Assembly (NCBI RefSeq): GCF_001877785.1 | Contig: NZ_MINN01000106.1 | Location: 248,001 to 312,000 of the forward strand | Direction: 5' to 3' | DNA length: 64,000 nucleotides | From: Rossellomorea aquimaris | GTDB lineage: Bacteria; Bacillota; Bacilli; Bacillales; Bacillaceae_B | Shown: positions 51,642 through 58,449 of the stretch, piece after piece | Layout of the letters: each line of letters begins with the position of its first letter | How positions within the stretch are numbered: the stretch's first letter is position 1 | Position numbers and translations under genes: made by a program | The notes under the pieces: model-generated | Database searches by the model: none | Told to the model about the DNA's origin: nothing | The model's input: the letters and a program-made list of their open reading frames with translations, nothing else

Positions 51642-52118
51642 ATGATAGGACTTATACTAGCCATAATCATATTCAATTCGGCAGCTTATTTTTGCAGCGG
51701 CCGGTTGACAAGGAATAATAAACTGCATATATGGACGTTTACGATTGCCTTTCAGCTGACACATGACTTGATCGTCGAATATAAGCATATGGCATATTGG
51801 TATTTCGATAAAGGAATCAGCTGGCCGGGATTGATGGGACATACTATCTTGCTGCCGCCTGTGAACATACTGTTCCTCAACTTTTTTCCCTTCGGAAAAG
51901 GTTTTTTGAAGCAGTTTTCCTATGTGGCGGTATGGACGGGAGGTCTGCTGATCTATGAGTTGGCGACAAGACTGCCTGAGCCGTGGGGATATTTTCAATA
52001 CGGCTGGTGGAAATGGGAGTATTCAGCCCTTGAAGATCCTTTGCTTCTCTTAATTCTGGTCGGATTTTATAAACTTGTGCTTCATTTAGAGACAGAAGTA
52101 AGGATGATGGAAAGGTGA
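51642..52118 (+). CDS. CBO0543-type membrane protein
   Basis: 158 residues with four to five membrane spans (LILAIIIFNSAAYFCSG, WTFTIAFQLTHDLIV, TILLPPVNILFLNFFPF, FSYVAVWTGGLLIYELA, LLLLILVGFYKLVLHLE). WPGLMGHTILLPPVNILFLN and PWGYFQYGWWKWEYSA are typical of the CBO0543 group. The function is unknown. The start at 51642 follows AAAGGA by about 7 bases; the longer frame begins in AT-rich leader sequence. Confidence 0.75.
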   Translation: MIGLILAIIIFNSAAYFCSGRLTRNNKLHIWTFTIAFQLTHDLIVEYKHMAYWYFDKGISWPGLMGHTILLPPVNILFLNFFPFGKGFLKQFSYVAVWTGGLLIYELATRLPEPWGYFQYGWWKWEYSALEDPLLLLILVGFYKLVLHLETEVRMMER

Positions 52119-52123
52119 AAATG

Positions 52124-52156
52124 AAAAAAGACCCGTCACGAAGAGGGTCTTTTTTA
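52124..52156. terminator. Bidirectional terminator
   Basis: AAAAAGACCC / GGGTCTTTTT with a 10-base loop; serves the CBO0543-type gene and the convergent monooxygenase gene. Confidence 0.9.
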
Positions 52157-52163
52157 TTCAGTA

Positions 52164-52463
52164 TTATTTCTCGATTTTCTCACCGGCAAAAATCTGCACA
52201 TCGATTGGAGCGGCCATGTACTCCGGCGCTCTTCCCGCAAATGAAGTAAAGTGGCTGCTTGTATTGTGAGCTTCCACGGAAGCCTGGTCTTTCCAGATTT
52301 CAACCATTGTGTATGCATGATGGTCTGTGTCTGTCGATTTCATCAGATCGTAGGAGACATTTCCGTCTTCTGCCCGTGAGGCAGCGACCAGAGAGTGCAT
52401 TTCCTCAAGGAATGCACCTTCTTTTTCAGGGGTGATTTGAAAATGTGCGTGGATGATGATCAT
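52164..52463 (-). CDS. ABM-domain (YgiN-like) quinol monooxygenase
   Basis: 99 residues, a single antibiotic-biosynthesis-monooxygenase domain: IIIHAHFQITPEKEGAFLEEMHSLVAASRAEDGNVSYDLM and MVEIWKDQASVEAHNTSSHF, with the histidine and asparagine of the family. These small dimeric enzymes oxidise quinols or stress metabolites without a cofactor. GAGGA precedes the ATG. It is last in a run with nitroreductase and MarR genes, which supports a role against quinone or electrophile stress. Confidence 0.85.
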   Translation of the reverse strand: MIIIHAHFQITPEKEGAFLEEMHSLVAASRAEDGNVSYDLMKSTDTDHHAYTMVEIWKDQASVEAHNTSSHFTSFAGRAPEYMAAPIDVQIFAGEKIEK

Positions 52464-52497
52464 ATGGATTCCTCATTTCTTTTATAGTAATAGCGGG

Positions 52498-52527
52498 GTG
52501 GGACAGTGTACCTGTCCCCTTGTCCCG
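52498..52527. repeat. GGGACAG-type palindrome
   Basis: GTGGGACAGTGTACCTGTCC followed by CCTTGTCCC; related to 29391-29418. It forms a hairpin just after the nitroreductase stop but lacks a T-run. Confidence 0.45.
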
Positions 52528-52529
52528 GA

Positions 52530-53165
52530 TTATTTCCACTCTGTGATTTTTTCGACCGGCAGGCGGACGGATTTGTAGCCTGCATCGGCTGCTTTACCGA
52601 TGGAGATGAGCATGACGGGATAGTAGCGGTCTTTGTCCATTCCATATGCTTCCGCGATTTGGTCTTTTTCATAGCCGCCGATCGGGTTGGTGTCGTAGCC
52701 ATGTGCCCGGGCTGCAAGCATCAGCTGCATGGATACGAGGCCGGCGTCGATCAGGTTCATTTCTTTATATTGTTCTGCCGGCATCACATCAAGAAGGCCT
52801 TTGATCGCAGGAAGCTGGCGGTCCCTGACTTCAGCGGGCATATAGCCTTTTTCAACGGCTTCATCATAGATTTCATCAGCGTAATCCAGGCTGTTCATGT
52901 CAACAAATACAGCGATGACAGCTGAAGATGTCTTTACCTGCGTCTGGTTGAACTTGGCGAGCGGAGCCAATGTTTCTTTGCCTTCAGCGCTGTCGATAAC
53001 AAGGAAGCGCCACGGCTGCAGATTGACGGAAGAAGGGGCAAGTGTCGCTTCCTGCAGGATTTCAGTCATTTCCTCCTTGCTGATTTTGACAGCCGGATCG
53101 TAGTTGCGGATTGAGCGGCGTCCTGAAATGATTTCTTGAAAGTCATTGATTCTTGTTGTGTTCAT
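52530..53165 (-). CDS. Nitroreductase-family FMN oxidoreductase
   Basis: 211 residues. FMN contacts are seen in SGRRSIRNYDPAVKISKEEM (R-R-S-R near residue 16), ATLAPSSVNLQPWRFLVID (S-S-N-Q-P-W near 43), and the C-terminal NPIGGYEKDQIAEAYG. Family members reduce nitro compounds or quinones with NAD(P)H in the cytosol. It is 24 bases downstream of the MarR gene and probably co-transcribed. Confidence 0.9.
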   Translation of the reverse strand: MNTTRINDFQEIISGRRSIRNYDPAVKISKEEMTEILQEATLAPSSVNLQPWRFLVIDSAEGKETLAPLAKFNQTQVKTSSAVIAVFVDMNSLDYADEIYDEAVEKGYMPAEVRDRQLPAIKGLLDVMPAEQYKEMNLIDAGLVSMQLMLAARAHGYDTNPIGGYEKDQIAEAYGMDKDRYYPVMLISIGKAADAGYKSVRLPVEKITEWK

Positions 53166-53189
53166 GTTGAAAAACTCCTTTTATTTTTA

Positions 53190-53609
53190 CTATTGAATAT
53201 CTTTTACATTTTGCTGGATTCGCATAAGCAGATCCGAAAGAATCTCTTGTTCATCCTCGCTGAAGTCCTTCAGCATCTGTGCGATGAACTGTTTCTTTTC
53301 CTTACACAGAGAAGCGATTCTTTCCCTGCCTTCATCTGTGAGGCTGACAAACGTAATCCGGTTGTCGTCCGGATTCTTTCTGCGGGATACCATTCCCTTA
53401 GCTTCAAGCTGCTTCAAATGCCTTGTAACAGCCGCATTGTCTATATTCACTTCCCGCTGCAGGGCACGCTGGCTGATTTCATCGACTTCCATCAGCTTGT
53501 GCAGCAGATCGAGGCGTGACTGGCTGATCCCTGTACAGCGTTCGAACTTCGGGCTCAGCTGTTTATAAATGTCATTGAAATGACGTAAAATCGTTTCTTC
53601 GCCGGACAA
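53190..53609 (-). CDS. MarR-family transcriptional repressor
   Basis: 139 residues with a winged helix (ALQREVNIDNAAVTRHLKQLEAKGMVSRRKNPDDNRITFVSLTDEG). The start is the TTG at 53609 (SGEETILRH...), 5-6 bases after AAGGAGGAGG; the first TTG of the frame (53627) would lie upstream of that site. One cysteine lies in the N-terminal part (FERCTG) and one in the C-terminal helix (LCKEKK); either could sense oxidants. Probably represses itself and the nitroreductase gene through the two operators just upstream. Confidence 0.88.
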   Translation of the reverse strand: MSGEETILRHFNDIYKQLSPKFERCTGISQSRLDLLHKLMEVDEISQRALQREVNIDNAAVTRHLKQLEAKGMVSRRKNPDDNRITFVSLTDEGRERIASLCKEKKQFIAQMLKDFSEDEQEILSDLLMRIQQNVKDIQ

Positions 53610-53631
53610 AGCATCCTCCTCCTTCAAATGA

Positions 53632-53658
53632 TTGAGGGGTCAATCATTGATGCGTCAA
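53632..53658. promoter_or_regulatory. Paired MarR operators TTGA-N4-TCAA
   Basis: TTGAGGGGTCAA at 53632-53643 and TTGATGCGTCAA at 53647-53658, 15 bases apart. The first is embedded in a longer palindrome AATGATTGA / TCAATCATT (53627-53648). They overlap the region just before the MarR start. Confidence 0.65.
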
Positions 53659-53737
53659 CTAATATAATACAGGTCGTATTATGAAGTCAAAACATCCGGT
53701 TCCCCCCTCATGAAGATGGCTGGTTTTTAGTAAAAGG

Positions 53738-53772
53738 AAAACACCCTGAATCCTTTCAGATCGGGGTGTTTT
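53738..53772 (-). terminator. Terminator of the HxlR regulator gene
   Basis: AAAACACCC / GGGGTGTTTT stem with a 16-base loop; T-rich on both sides. Confidence 0.75.
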
Positions 53773-53784
53773 TTGCGTTTACAG

Positions 53785-54144
53785 TCATTCGTTTTCTCCA
53801 GAAATTACTAATACATCTTCACCTTCAGAAATCGTTTTTTCAATATGCTGCTCGCCCCATGAACAAAGCATCTGCAGGGCGGGGGCAAGGGAGGTGCCGT
53901 AATCAGTCAGTTCGTACTCCACTTTCGGGGGCACCTGATTATAAATGATGCGGTTGACGACGCCGTCTGCTTCAAGTTCCCTCAGCTGCTGGGTGAGCAT
54001 TTTCTGCGTGATGTTCGGCATCATCCGCTTCAGCTGGCTGGTGCGCAGCGTACCGTTGTCGATAAGATGGCAAAGGATGACGACTTTCCATTTACCGCCG
54101 ATCACTTCAAGCGCGGCTTCCACGGGGATATTGTACTTTTTCAT
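53785..54144 (-). CDS. HxlR-family transcriptional regulator
   Basis: 119 residues: PVEAALEVIGGKWKVVILCHLIDNGTLRTSQLKRMMPNITQKMLTQQLRELEADGVVNRIIYN is the HxlR winged helix, with VPPKVEYELTDYG as wing. The start at 54144 follows GAGGAGGG; the longer frame is not supported. The cysteine in VILCHL lies in the helix before the recognition helix, not at the N-terminal position used by YodB. It is divergent from an MFS efflux gene across a 688-base gap and is its likely regulator. Confidence 0.9.
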   Translation of the reverse strand: MKKYNIPVEAALEVIGGKWKVVILCHLIDNGTLRTSQLKRMMPNITQKMLTQQLRELEADGVVNRIIYNQVPPKVEYELTDYGTSLAPALQMLCSWGEQHIEKTISEGEDVLVISGENE

Positions 54145-54271
54145 TAATAACCCTCCTCTAAGGATCTTTTCTACCTGTATATCTTGTTCCGTATTGTAGT
54201 GTTCATTCGCTTCTTTACAGTTGAATATAACATAACCGATCATACACCGCCTAATGGACGGATTGGCGTCC

Positions 54272-54450
54272 TATGGGTACTCCCGGGTACCTATTGCACT
54301 TTAAAGTGCGTACTTCCCAAGGTTTCCGGAAGGATGCATAATCAACCCTGTACTCTGATGGTACGGCAAATTTCCGGATCATCCTATTGGGTACTTTGGG
54401 GTACCTATGAAACTCCGGGGTGCCTACAGCACTTTAAAGTGCGTAATTCC
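54272..54450. repeat. Two-unit repeat with palindrome GCACTTTAAAGTGC
   Basis: GCACTTTAAAGTGC followed by GTA occurs at 54296-54309 and at 54429-54442. Each is preceded by GGGTAC and GGTACCTAT-type motifs (54275-54292; 54389-54406). The two units are imperfect copies about 130 bases apart. They may be operators for the divergent HxlR and MFS genes or another intergenic repeat. Confidence 0.6.
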
Positions 54451-54578
54451 ATTATGGAACCGTACCCCTCATAATGTTGGATAGGCGGGAAAGCGAAAGG
54501 CGCCTTCGTGAGTACCGGTTGTTTAGTTTAGGAGTCTGATTCAGACTGGGGCAGCATCCGTTTTTGAAGACATATTGC

Positions 54579-54675
54579 TTTTTGATAATAAAATTGGATT
54601 TTTGATAATAAATCATCCGGTTTTGATAATATAATCGGATTTTTGATAATAAACTGCCCGTTTTTGATAATAAAT
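54579..54675. repeat. 20-bp periodic array, motif TTTTTGATAATAAA
   Basis: GATAAT starts at 54584, 54604, 54625, 54645 and 54666: intervals 20, 21, 20, 21. The unit core is TTTTTGATAATAAA and the 6-7-base spacers differ. It lies upstream of the MFS gene; 54676-54832 shows only the gene's ribosome binding site. Confidence 0.88.
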
Positions 54676-54832
54676 CGTCCTGACGTGCAGCCAGGGAATA
54701 GTTTTACAGCTTCAAAACGGTCTTTCAAGCAATTAATTAACGAAATTCAGTTCAAAATGCTGCGTTTCAACTAAAATCAAATGAAAAAGTCGGTTCTCAC
54801 GTCAGATTTAATCAATAAGGAGGAATTCTCTA

Positions 54833-56038
54833 ATGAGTTCTCATACACATACAATGAACCACTCAAAAACAAAAGGAGGCACGCCTGCGCTGCTGGCGCT
54901 GGCGATCTCCGCTTTCGGAATCGGGACGACTGAATTCGTCCCGGTCGGGTTATTGTCATCGATTGCGGATGACTTGTCGATTTCAATCACGCTCGCCGGA
55001 TTGTTGATATCCGGCTACGCGGTCGGAGTTGCAATCGGTGCCCCGGTCCTTACAGCTTTGACAAGCAAAATGAGCAGGAAGTCGCTTTTGATGTCGCTAA
55101 TGATACTGTTTATTGTCGGCAACTCGGTCTCAGCCCTTTCAACCAGTTTCGGTCTGCTTCTTGTGGCACGATTCATCACGGCATTTTCGCACGGTATCTT
55201 TTTCTCGATCGGTTCGACGATCGCTGCAGACCTTGTCCCTGCCCATAAACGGGCGAGCGCCATCGCTTTCATGTTCACCGGCCTGACAGTTGCAACGGTA
55301 ACGGGAGTACCGCTTGGCACGTTCATCGGACAGGCATTCGGTTGGAGAGCGACATTCTGGGGAGTGGCACTGCTCGGGGTCATCGGAATCATTGCAAGTT
55401 CAATCCTTGTACCAAAAAATCTAAAAGAAACACCGCCGGCTAAATTCAGCGAGCAATTAAAAATTTTGCGTAATGGGAAATTACTGTTGGCATTTGCCAT
55501 TACGGCACTTGGTTACGGCGGTACATTCGTCGCGTTCACGTACCTGACACCGCTATTGGAAAATGTCACAGGCTTCAGCTCAAAATGGGTGAGTATCATT
55601 TTGCTTGTATATGGAATCGCTGTTGCGATCGGAAACGTCGTCGGAGGGAAAGCATCCGATCGAAATCCACTTAAGGCATTATTCTGGATGTTCATTCTGC
55701 AGGCAGTCATCCTCGTCGGGTTGACCTTTGCTGCGCCATTCAAGATTGCCGGTTTGATTGCCATCTTCCTCATGGGCTTGTTTGCGTTCATGAATGTTCC
55801 GGGTCTTCAGATCCTGGTCGTTGACCTGGCGGAAAAATATGTGCCGTCAGCCGTTAACGTGGCCTCTGCCCTCAATATCGCTGCATTCAATGTCGGGATC
55901 GCGATCGGATCATTCGTCGGCGGCCTCATCGTCGACGGAATCGGACTGATCCATACACCTTGGATAGGGGCAATCTTGGTGGCCGGGGCCGTACTTCTTA
56001 CGGCTTGGCTGCGAAAGCTTGAGTATCAGAATAGATAA
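54833..56038 (+). CDS. MFS efflux transporter (DHA1 family)
   Basis: 401 residues with 12 spans. Features are PALLALAISAFGIGTTEFVPVGLLSSIADDL near the N-terminus, the motif between spans 2 and 3 (LTSKMSRKSLL), and ARFITAFSHGIFFSIGSTIAADLVP around span 4, typical of the AraJ/YdhP/Cml group of sugar or drug exporters. AAGGAGG precedes the ATG. An HxlR regulator is divergent. Substrate unknown. Confidence 0.9.
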   Translation: MSSHTHTMNHSKTKGGTPALLALAISAFGIGTTEFVPVGLLSSIADDLSISITLAGLLISGYAVGVAIGAPVLTALTSKMSRKSLLMSLMILFIVGNSVSALSTSFGLLLVARFITAFSHGIFFSIGSTIAADLVPAHKRASAIAFMFTGLTVATVTGVPLGTFIGQAFGWRATFWGVALLGVIGIIASSILVPKNLKETPPAKFSEQLKILRNGKLLLAFAITALGYGGTFVAFTYLTPLLENVTGFSSKWVSIILLVYGIAVAIGNVVGGKASDRNPLKALFWMFILQAVILVGLTFAAPFKIAGLIAIFLMGLFAFMNVPGLQILVVDLAEKYVPSAVNVASALNIAAFNVGIAIGSFVGGLIVDGIGLIHTPWIGAILVAGAVLLTAWLRKLEYQNR

Positions 56039-56045
56039 AACGGAG

Positions 56046-56075
56046 AAACGTCCCTAGTGAAGGGGCGTTTTTTTG
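56046..56075 (+). terminator. Terminator of the MFS gene
   Basis: AAACGTCCCT / AGGGGCGTTT with a short loop, followed by TTTT. Confidence 0.82.
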
Positions 56076-56154
56076 GGGGGAATTTGGAGGGAGCTAAACG
56101 GAGCGTTATGGTAAAATAAGGATGTATAAGTGGTGAATGGGAAGGGTGAGGCAG

Positions 56155-56556
56155 ATGAAAAAGTGGGTACTGATTCTACTGGCACTGTCGGTTCTTGGTT
56201 TCGGCGCCTATGTGTACTTTTACAACGGCATCTCCAATATTGAACGGATGAAAATACAAGCGTACAACCATAAAACGGAGTCATATGATCAAGGCAAAGT
56301 GTTGACAGATCAGTATTCCATCAAGATATTCACCAAAAGCCTGAACAGAGCAAGGCACGAGAAGAATACCATCTATGAAATGGCCAATCATGAAGACTAC
56401 CTGGTCACGGTCACTTATGAAGACGGCGGCACAGATGAGTTCAGGGTATGGGAAAGCTCAGGGCGGTATACACATATCATCAGGGCCGGGGAAGGCGATA
56501 ATTTTAAAATCAGCGGTGATAGGAACAGGGAGAAGCTCATAAAACTATTGAAATAG
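56155..56556 (+). CDS. Membrane-anchored small protein, unknown function
   Basis: 133 residues. The start MKKWVLILLALSVLGFGAYV at 56155 follows GGGTGAGG; an upstream in-frame start is less likely. One N-terminal membrane anchor (5-23), then an external domain (YNHKTESYDQGKVLTDQYSI ... YLVTVTYEDGGTDEFRVWES). I do not recognise it. It is followed after 18 bases by a kinase-like gene and may be co-transcribed with it. Confidence 0.78.
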   Translation: MKKWVLILLALSVLGFGAYVYFYNGISNIERMKIQAYNHKTESYDQGKVLTDQYSIKIFTKSLNRARHEKNTIYEMANHEDYLVTVTYEDGGTDEFRVWESSGRYTHIIRAGEGDNFKISGDRNREKLIKLLK

Positions 56557-56574
56557 AACGAACGGGGGAATAGA

Positions 56575-57141
56575 ATGAATCGTTTCGTCATCATGACCGT
56601 CGGCAAGACCCACAGCGGAAAGTCGACGTTTGCGGATAAATTGGAAGAGCAAATGGAGAATGCCGTCGTGATAGACCAGGACCGCCACGCGGAATTCATC
56701 AATACTTATTATAGAAAGTTATTGGCGAAAGAGGGGCCGAATACAATCAAATATGCAGTCTCGAAAACTATTGTCGACCATGCAGTCGGGCATACAGACT
56801 GTCATCTCATCATCTGCAATTCAAACCGGAACAGGAGCGGAAGAGAGGAACTGCTCCACTACTTCCACAGCAATGGGTTCAAAAGCATCCTGGTCCACTT
56901 CGATCTGCCTGATAAACTAATCCAGAAGCGTATTGCGGCAAGCACCAGAAGTAAAATCATATTCAGGAATGCCACTGCTTTCGAAGAAGTGCTGGCTCGT
57001 CAAAATGAAGAGACTGGAATAGGCAATGTGATTGCTCCTGATGAAGGGGAAGCGGACCATCTGTTTGTCATCAGGGATGAAGCGGAAGTGGCAAATGTCA
57101 TTGGAGAGATAGTGAGAATGGTAGAAGGAGGGGCAATATGA
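56575..57141 (+). CDS. P-loop kinase-like ATPase (AAA_33 type)
   Basis: 188 residues. Walker A GKTHSGKST at 10-18, a possible Walker-B-like LIICNSNRNRSGREELL near 77, and a lid rich in arginine (IAASTRSKIIFRNATAFEEVLARQ). The layout is that of small nucleotide- or metabolite-kinases related to zeta toxins and gluconate kinases. Substrate unknown. Its end overlaps the start of the DUF1572 gene by 4 bases. Confidence 0.82.
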   Translation: MNRFVIMTVGKTHSGKSTFADKLEEQMENAVVIDQDRHAEFINTYYRKLLAKEGPNTIKYAVSKTIVDHAVGHTDCHLIICNSNRNRSGREELLHYFHSNGFKSILVHFDLPDKLIQKRIAASTRSKIIFRNATAFEEVLARQNEETGIGNVIAPDEGEADHLFVIRDEAEVANVIGEIVRMVEGGAI

Positions 57142-57674
57142 GTCTGGGGAATGAGTATATAAGAGTCATCCTTAAACGATTTATGAGTGTGAAACGTCTT
57201 GGGGATAAAACGTTGGAACAACTATCGGAAGAGGACATCTTCTGGACCGATAACAGTGCGTCGAACAGTGCCGCAATCATCGTAAAGCATATGAGCGGGA
57301 ATATGGTTTCAAGGTGGACGGACTTTTTGACTGCCGACGGTGAAAAAGACTACCGGAACAGGGACGGGGAGTTCCAGAACGATTTATCTTTAAAGTCTGA
57401 AGTGGCCATTGTGTGGGAAAAGGGCTGGCAAACCCTGATGGATGCATTAGAGGAACTCACGGAGCAAGATCTATTAAAAACGGTCACCATTCGCGGCGAG
57501 CGCCACTTGGTGTTGGATGCCATTGAAAGGCAGCTTGCCCATTATTCTTATCATGTGGGCCAGCTTGTCTATATCGGCAAACTCCTGAAAAATGAACGCT
57601 GGGAGAGCCTCAGCATTCCAAAGGGGAAATCAGAGGAGTTTTCAAGAGAAATGTTGAAGAAGCACGGTAAGTGA
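57138..57674 (+). CDS. DUF1572 (DinB-like) protein
   Basis: 178 residues. Histidines in IVKHMSGNM, and in LAHYSYHVGQLVYIGK near the C-terminus, are the presumed metal ligands of this DinB-superfamily branch. Biochemical role unknown; related proteins are thiol-dependent transferases. It starts with an ATGA overlap on the ATPase gene, so the two are co-translated. A hairpin terminator follows directly. Confidence 0.88.
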   Translation: MSLGNEYIRVILKRFMSVKRLGDKTLEQLSEEDIFWTDNSASNSAAIIVKHMSGNMVSRWTDFLTADGEKDYRNRDGEFQNDLSLKSEVAIVWEKGWQTLMDALEELTEQDLLKTVTIRGERHLVLDAIERQLAHYSYHVGQLVYIGKLLKNERWESLSIPKGKSEEFSREMLKKHGK

Positions 57675-57682
57675 ATAGGAAA

Positions 57683-57712
57683 AAACCGCCCTCATACGAA
57701 GGCGGTTTCGGT
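57683..57712 (+). terminator. Terminator of the ATPase-DUF1572 unit
   Basis: AAACCGCC / GGCGGTTT with a 10-base loop and a weak T-tail. The loop and right arm recur near 58431 (CTCATACGAAGGTGGTTTT), as if this terminator were partly duplicated. Confidence 0.7.
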
Positions 57713-57746
57713 TTCCAAGTATAAAAACTTGATTCGCCCGCAAATT

Positions 57747-57785
57747 AGCAGTCCAATTCGTAACTGAATTGGACTGCTTCATTTT
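57747..57785 (+). terminator. Second terminator-like hairpin
   Basis: AGCAGTCCAATTC / GAATTGGACTGCT, 6-base loop, then TCATTTTTG. It closely resembles the hairpin after psuG at 13125. Confidence 0.65.
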
Positions 57786-58029
57786 TGTTAATAACAAGGT
57801 TTTCAATGACCTTTTTAGGAGTTTTAACATTCGAATTCGCACCCCCAGAAGTTATTTGAACCGTATGTATTCGAGTGCTTATTGCTATGCAAATTGGTGT
57901 GTTAAAAATGGCAAACAGGCCTTTGGAAATTTGTAAAAAATGAAAGGAGGCATATTCGGGGGGGAATGATACTTGTTAAAGTAATCCCGCAATAAATCAT
58001 ACTGCTTAGATGATCCTATTCCGGGGTAG

Positions 58030-58225
58030 ATTTATAAGCGGAGAAATTCCGTCTAAGGCAGCTGGAGGAGGGTTAAAACGCTGAAATAAGGGGAGAAGTT
58101 CCGCTTAACTGCTCAATAAGGAACAATACGTAACGGAAATTTTACTATAAGCGGAAAAACTCCGGCTATTATCCGTGAAATACCGGCATTTTTCGATTTA
58201 AACGGAATTCTTCCGCTAATTTTCA
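58030..58225. repeat. Degenerate array of GCGGAA-TTCCGC half-palindromes
   Basis: ATAAGCGGAGAAATTCCG, GGGGAGAAGTTCCGCTTA, ATAAGCGGAAAAACTCCG, GGAATTCTTCCGCTAA and lesser copies. The TTCCG-like cores begin near 58047, 58099, 58160, 58181 and 58211, spaced by about 20, 30, 50 or 60 bases. With the hairpins before and after, this is all that the 57713-58449 stretch holds apart from scattered CTAATT motifs. Confidence 0.65.
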
Positions 58226-58288
58226 AACGCCAGGGAACCGACTCTCCTTGTTAAACGTAAGGGTGCTAATCTTTAATAAAGAATGATG

Positions 58289-58323
58289 ATAAAAAAGCTC
58301 GAAGTATGATGGCTCCGAGCTTT
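58289..58323 (-). terminator. Terminator of the metal ATPase gene
   Basis: AAAGCTCG / CGAGCTTT stem with a 14-base loop; the minus strand continues TTTTTTATCATC. Confidence 0.6.
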
Positions 58324-58449
58324 TACACTTGCTAATTTCACTTCTAAAGTGTCTACTAATTCAACTGAAAATTACCGTGCGAAAAGCACTGCTAATTCAA
58401 ATTTTGTACTTCAAAACCGAATCCGTTACTCATACGAAGGTGGTTTTCT

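Noticed and set aside
57642..57842. Minus-strand 66-codon frame
   Set aside because: Crosses two terminator hairpins and has no start signal.
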